DNA from: Eubacteriaceae bacterium
GTDB lineage: Bacteria > Bacillota > Clostridia > Lachnospirales > Lachnospiraceae
Assembly: GCA_910574895.1 (NCBI GenBank)
Contig: CAJTDQ010000002.1
Coordinates: 62,001-126,000 of the forward strand
Reading direction: 5' to 3'
Length of the DNA stretch: 64,000 nt
The notes beneath the pieces are model-generated. The model saw only the letters and a list, made by a program, of their open reading frames with translations. It had not been told where the DNA came from and did no database searches. The translations under genes were made by a program, and so were the position numbers. Every line of letters starts with the position of its first letter. Within the stretch, counting starts at the first letter, position 1. Positions 60,925 through 64,000 of the stretch are shown here, in pieces.

Positions 60925-61428
60925 CTAAGCATTCTTTATATACTCTGTAATATATTTTTCTACTTCCGATGGCTCTATCCCTAACGCAATCGAAAATTCA
61001 TCGTGCAGATTTTGTTGTGCTTCTTTTAAATATCTGTCATCTACATAAGTTATTCGTTTTCCCTGTGCGATTCTCTCTTCATTTCTGGCATATAATGTTT
61101 TAATAATACAAATTAACTGCTGACAGTCACAGGAACTGATTGCCTCTTTGTACTTTTCTTCACGTTGTCTGTCATTGTCAATCCACATCGGTTCAATATC
61201 TTTTATTCCTGATACAATATCCTTTGCTTCTTTCTCAGAGACAACTGCCCGCATAACAACTCTGTTGCTGTCAACCGGATAAAAAATCTTACTTTCCTCC
61301 GATTTCATTGGAACTAATGTATAATATAGTTGATTTTTATCTGCTCCGGATATATCAATATGGGTAATATCTACCACTTTACAAACACCATTTCTTCCAT
61401 GAACAATATAGTCTCCAATTTTAAACAA
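60925..61428 (-). CDS. CarD/CdnL-family RNA polymerase-binding regulator
   Basis: A 167-residue protein, the usual CarD length. The N-terminal RNA polymerase-interacting Tudor-like domain is clear (KIGDYIVHGRNGVCKVVDIT; YYTLVPMKSEESKIFYPVDS). The C-terminal helical domain follows (KTLYARNEERIAQGKRITYV; KEAQQNLHDEFSIALGI). CarD proteins bind the beta subunit and stabilise or alter open complexes. The start codon is TTG with GAGGTG 8 bases upstream; no ATG is available. Monocistronic, with its own terminator. Confidence 0.9.
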   Translation of the reverse strand: MFKIGDYIVHGRNGVCKVVDITHIDISGADKNQLYYTLVPMKSEESKIFYPVDSNRVVMRAVVSEKEAKDIVSGIKDIEPMWIDNDRQREEKYKEAISSCDCQQLICIIKTLYARNEERIAQGKRITYVDDRYLKEAQQNLHDEFSIALGIEPSEVEKYITEYIKNA

Positions 61429-61602
61429 TTTATAACACCTCTATTTCTATATATTATGTAAATATTTTCTTTCCCTATATAATTTTACTACTTTTATGAA
61501 ATAAATGTTATAGGCAAAATATACAAGATTTTCCTGTATATGATTATCTCAACTGTAAAATTTTAAACGTTGTTCACTTTTATTCAATCCTATTATGGCT
61601 AA

Positions 61603-61797
61603 TTATCTCAGCATATCCTTTGCCGTAAAAAATATAATTGCAATTGCGACTGCGAACGCTACTACAAACACAACTAAAAAACTTCTTTCCGTTGCCGCCT
61701 TTAATAGCATTGCAATAAATACAAGACACATTACAATCAACATCGTGGCAAAGCTGATTATTATATGGTTATACTTTTTATTCTTGTTTGTCGTCAA
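61603..61797 (-). CDS. Small two-helix membrane protein
   Basis: 64 residues with two membrane segments (HIIISFATMLIVMCLVFIAM and FLVVFVVAFAVAIAIIFFTA) and basic ends. The start is TTG with AGGAGGT 7 bases upstream, and it overlaps the degV stop codon (TTGA), so translation is coupled to DegV. No family recognised. Confidence 0.65.
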   Translation of the reverse strand: MTTNKNKKYNHIIISFATMLIVMCLVFIAMLLKAATERSFLVVFVVAFAVAIAIIFFTAKDMLR

Positions 61798-62786
61798 TCT
61801 GATACCTCCTCATTCTCCCCGTCCTTTTCTTTTTCAACAAGATGTCTGATATATGCCGCCTCTGCAGCTTTTTCTTCCTCTTCCATTACACCATTATTGT
61901 TAAAATCGAACTGTTTATCATAAGGACCAAAAGAATCTCCTCCGGTAATAAACAAAACACCTAATGTTCCAGGTCCACAATGACTGGAAATCACACTGCC
62001 TGCTCTTGTCTCTATAATCGAATGAAAATGTCCAAGTCCTTCTAAATATTCTTTTACACTTTCTACGATTTCTCTATCACATCCGGAATGTGTTATAAAC
62101 ACTCTGTCCTTTTTTGCATGCATTAACTCTTTTTCCAAATCTTTTACATACTGAAGAATGACTTTTTTCAGATTGCCGCGATATTTTTTGTCTGCTTCCA
62201 TTCTGCCGCTGTTCACGACAATGCGTGGTTTTAGTTTGAGAAGGCTTCCCACTAATGCTGCGGTAGATGAACATCTGCCTCCTCTATGTAAATATGTTAA
62301 AGTATCTACCACAAAACTTGCCCTTACATATGGCTTTAAAGCTTCAATAGAGCTAACAATTTCTTTTGCAGACATTTGTTTTCGAACCATAATCGCCGCT
62401 TCGATTACCAAATGTCCAATACCTGTAGATAAGTTTGCCGAGTCAATCACATAAACATGCTCTTCATAATCAATCTCCGCTGCTGCCAGCCTCATAACAT
62501 TTGCAGTTGTAGACATATCCTCTGAAATTGCAAACATAATGACATCATCACCCTGGTCCGCATATGGTTTGATTGCCTTTACCACATCCTCTATAGATGG
62601 TGCTGACGTTTTTGGTGTAGCGTTATTCTTATCTGACCATTCATATATATCTTCTGATTTTATCTCAAGTTTATCTTTATATTCATTTTCTCCTAAATGT
62701 ATGTATAATGGCAGCACATCAATATCATATCTTTTTAAAATGTCATCTGATAAATCACTCGTACTGTCTGCAATAATCTTAATCAT
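61794..62786 (-). CDS. DegV-family fatty-acid-binding protein
   Basis: A 330-residue DegV protein. Family marks are KIIADSTSDLSDDILKRYDI, TSAPSIEDVV, the VYVIDSANLSTGIGHLV strand, VDTLTYLHRGGRCSS and a VISSHCGPGTLGVLF C-terminal motif. Such proteins bind fatty acids for the FakA/FakB kinase system. The C-terminus has about 40 extra charged residues (FDFNNNGVMEEEEKAAEAAY), longer than usual (about 285). It follows metA by 27 bases. Confidence 0.88.
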   Translation of the reverse strand: MIKIIADSTSDLSDDILKRYDIDVLPLYIHLGENEYKDKLEIKSEDIYEWSDKNNATPKTSAPSIEDVVKAIKPYADQGDDVIMFAISEDMSTTANVMRLAAAEIDYEEHVYVIDSANLSTGIGHLVIEAAIMVRKQMSAKEIVSSIEALKPYVRASFVVDTLTYLHRGGRCSSTAALVGSLLKLKPRIVVNSGRMEADKKYRGNLKKVILQYVKDLEKELMHAKKDRVFITHSGCDREIVESVKEYLEGLGHFHSIIETRAGSVISSHCGPGTLGVLFITGGDSFGPYDKQFDFNNNGVMEEEEKAAEAAYIRHLVEKEKDGENEEVSD

Positions 62787-62813
62787 CTTTCGCCTCCAAA
62801 ACTGTTATTACCC

Positions 62814-63740
62814 TCAGCTCTCGTTTTCTACCTCATTGATATCATACGGGGTTGTCTGATAAACATAATAGTTTATCCAGTTAGTCCAAAGGAGCTGCCC
62901 TGCTGCTCTCCAATTAACAACCGGTTGTTTTGAAGGGTCATCTCCCGGAAAATAATTCACAGGAACCTGCGGATTCATTCCTTTTTCCGCATCCCTTTCA
63001 TATTCTAACTTCAATGTATCTGCATCATATTCTGAATGACAGAAAACAAATAACTGTCTGCTATCCTCTGATTTTACAATCGCTACACCTGCTTCCTCGG
63101 ACTCTGCCATGAGTTCCAGCTTTGGACACTCTAATATCTGTTCTTTTGTAATCTCTGTTGCTCTGGAATGTGGAGCATAAAAGATATCATCAAATCCCCG
63201 GAATAAAGGAGACTTTCTATTTAAAATTCTGTGACTGTATATTCCTGATAATTTAGGTATGCGGTCTCTCTTTCTGATACCATAATGATAATACAGCCCT
63301 GCATATGCTCCCCAGCACAAATGGAACGTACAGTGCACATGCTTCTTTGACCATTCCATAATCATACATACTTCGTCCCAATAATTCACATCCTCATAAT
63401 CAACAAAATCAAGAGGTGCCCCGGTAATAATCAACCCATCGAAATAATGGTCCTTAATCTCTTCAAAAGTTTTATAAAACTCTTCCATATGGCTGACATC
63501 CGTATGTTGGGATTTATATGTAGCTGTCTGCAGAAACTCAACCTCAATCTGTAGTGGTGTATTGGATAACTTTCTGAGAATCTGGGTCTCTGTGACAATT
63601 TTCGTAGGCATCAGATTCAATACCAGAACTCTCAGCGGACGGATATCCTGAGTCATCGCACGGTTCTCCGTCATAACAAATATATTTTCATTTTCTAAAA
63701 TATCTCTTGCTGGTAAATTCTGTTTTACTTTAATCGGCAT
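62814..63740 (-). CDS. metA: Homoserine O-acyltransferase (MetA type) with Asp111
   Basis: A 308-residue MetA protein acting in methionine synthesis. The catalytic Cys is in FHLCWGAYAGLYYHYGI (about 142), and the His/Glu pair is in FCHSEYDADTLKLEY (about 235-237). At position 111, where Gly favours succinyl-CoA and Glu favours acetyl-CoA in characterised enzymes, this protein has Asp (ITGAPLDFVDYEDV). An acidic residue suggests acetyl transfer, but Asp is unusual. The gene is 60 bases after cinA and there is no room for a SAM riboswitch in that gap. Confidence 0.93.
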   Translation of the reverse strand: MPIKVKQNLPARDILENENIFVMTENRAMTQDIRPLRVLVLNLMPTKIVTETQILRKLSNTPLQIEVEFLQTATYKSQHTDVSHMEEFYKTFEEIKDHYFDGLIITGAPLDFVDYEDVNYWDEVCMIMEWSKKHVHCTFHLCWGAYAGLYYHYGIRKRDRIPKLSGIYSHRILNRKSPLFRGFDDIFYAPHSRATEITKEQILECPKLELMAESEEAGVAIVKSEDSRQLFVFCHSEYDADTLKLEYERDAEKGMNPQVPVNYFPGDDPSKQPVVNWRAAGQLLWTNWINYYVYQTTPYDINEVENES

Positions 63741-63799
63741 ATTAATGTCCTCATCTTCTTTAATTAATTCGTAAATTTCATTTTATCATAATCAGTATA

Positions 63800-64000
63800 T
63801 TAGTTCAATTTATTTATAAGAGTATCTAACACATGACCAACGCTTCTGTCCCTGACTATATTGCGTCCTAAGTCACCAAAATGTACCGTTTCTGTCAATG
63901 TCCTGCCCTGTATACAATATCCAAAGCATACTGTTCCCACCGGTTTTTCATCAGTTCCACCACCCGGTCCGGCAATTCCTGTAATTCCAACACCTATATC
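63800..64000 (-). CDS. cinA: CinA-family protein, C-terminal end (partial)
   Basis: The last 66 codons of a minus-strand gene that continues beyond the window. The frame reads [20 protein letters not shown] and then [12 protein letters not shown], the signature of the CinA C-terminal nicotinamide-nucleotide amidohydrolase domain. The stop is TAA at 63800-63802. Whether the N-terminal MoaB/Mog-like domain is present cannot be seen. It is 60 bases upstream of metA. Confidence 0.9.
   Translation of the reverse strand, partial: DIGVGITGIAGPGGGTDEKPVGTVCFGYCIQGRTLTETVHFGDLGRNIVRDRSVGHVLDTLINKLN

Noticed and set aside
63741-63799. SAM riboswitch or T-box upstream of metA
   Set aside because: The gap to cinA is only about 60 bases and holds no conserved structure.

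Overview
The window looks like a chromosomal segment of a low-GC Gram-positive Clostridia, most likely a Lachnospiraceae gut commensal (Roseburia/Agathobacter/Eubacterium type). The evidence is the strong AGGAGG ribosome binding sites, TTGACA/TATAAT-type promoters, a large Bacillus-type SRP RNA in a tadA-ffs-dnaX-ybaB-recR order, and the hprK/rapZ/whiA/crh cell-wall and carbon-control block. Species cannot be called from sequence alone. Almost all genes are on the minus strand; the exceptions are the sigma-like gene at the left edge, mecA and pyrG.

Layout. 1-0.8 kb: end of a sigma-70-like gene without region 4. 0.8-6.6 kb: maltodextrin locus (binding lipoprotein, two permeases, malQ, LacI regulator). 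6.7-13.3 kb: an accessory island with a large secreted Rhs/YD-repeat protein whose C-terminal tip is frameshifted, two possible immunity-type genes, an orphan Rhs tip and what looks like the 5' end of a group II intron. 13.4-15.4 kb: an ammonium transporter fused to a P-II domain, behind a leader that contains a terminator. 15.5-22.6 kb: dnaX-ybaB-recR, a TPR/P-loop protein of unknown function and a split transketolase, probably one operon. 22.7-27 kb: MATE transporter, an 88-bp tandem repeat, SRP RNA, tadA and a GH18 lipoprotein. 27.3-32.6 kb: a palindromic insertion-like element, mecA, a SpoU methyltransferase and dnaE. 32.7-36.4 kb: a composite hairpin element and a secreted GH64 beta-1,3-glucanase.

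36.6-44.4 kb: uvrC, hprK, a ROK kinase, murB, rapZ, whiA and an HPr paralogue with Ser46 but no His15 (Crh-type). HPr kinase and its likely regulatory substrate therefore share a transcription unit. 44.4-48.6 kb: a possible 14-codon gene, ftsH and divergent pyrG. 48.6-49.2 kb: a second copy of the hairpin element. 49.2-54.3 kb: a lipoprotein and the NAD de novo operon nadA-nadB-nadC-niaR, with a palindromic operator overlapping the nadA promoter. 54.3-58.7 kb: OPT oligopeptide transporter, PqqD-like protein, PepD dipeptidase and a DUF2752 protein. 58.8-64 kb: nucleotidyltransferase-like protein, zinc-ribbon membrane protein, CarD, small membrane protein, DegV, MetA and the 3' end of cinA.

The strongest candidates for something undescribed are the two-copy element at 32692-33813 and 48563-49240. 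Each copy is bounded by about 18-bp inverted repeats and consists of two successive long-stem modules, each enclosing two apical hairpins. A smaller element of the same general design lies upstream of mecA. No database search or folding could be run, so functions come from motifs and context.
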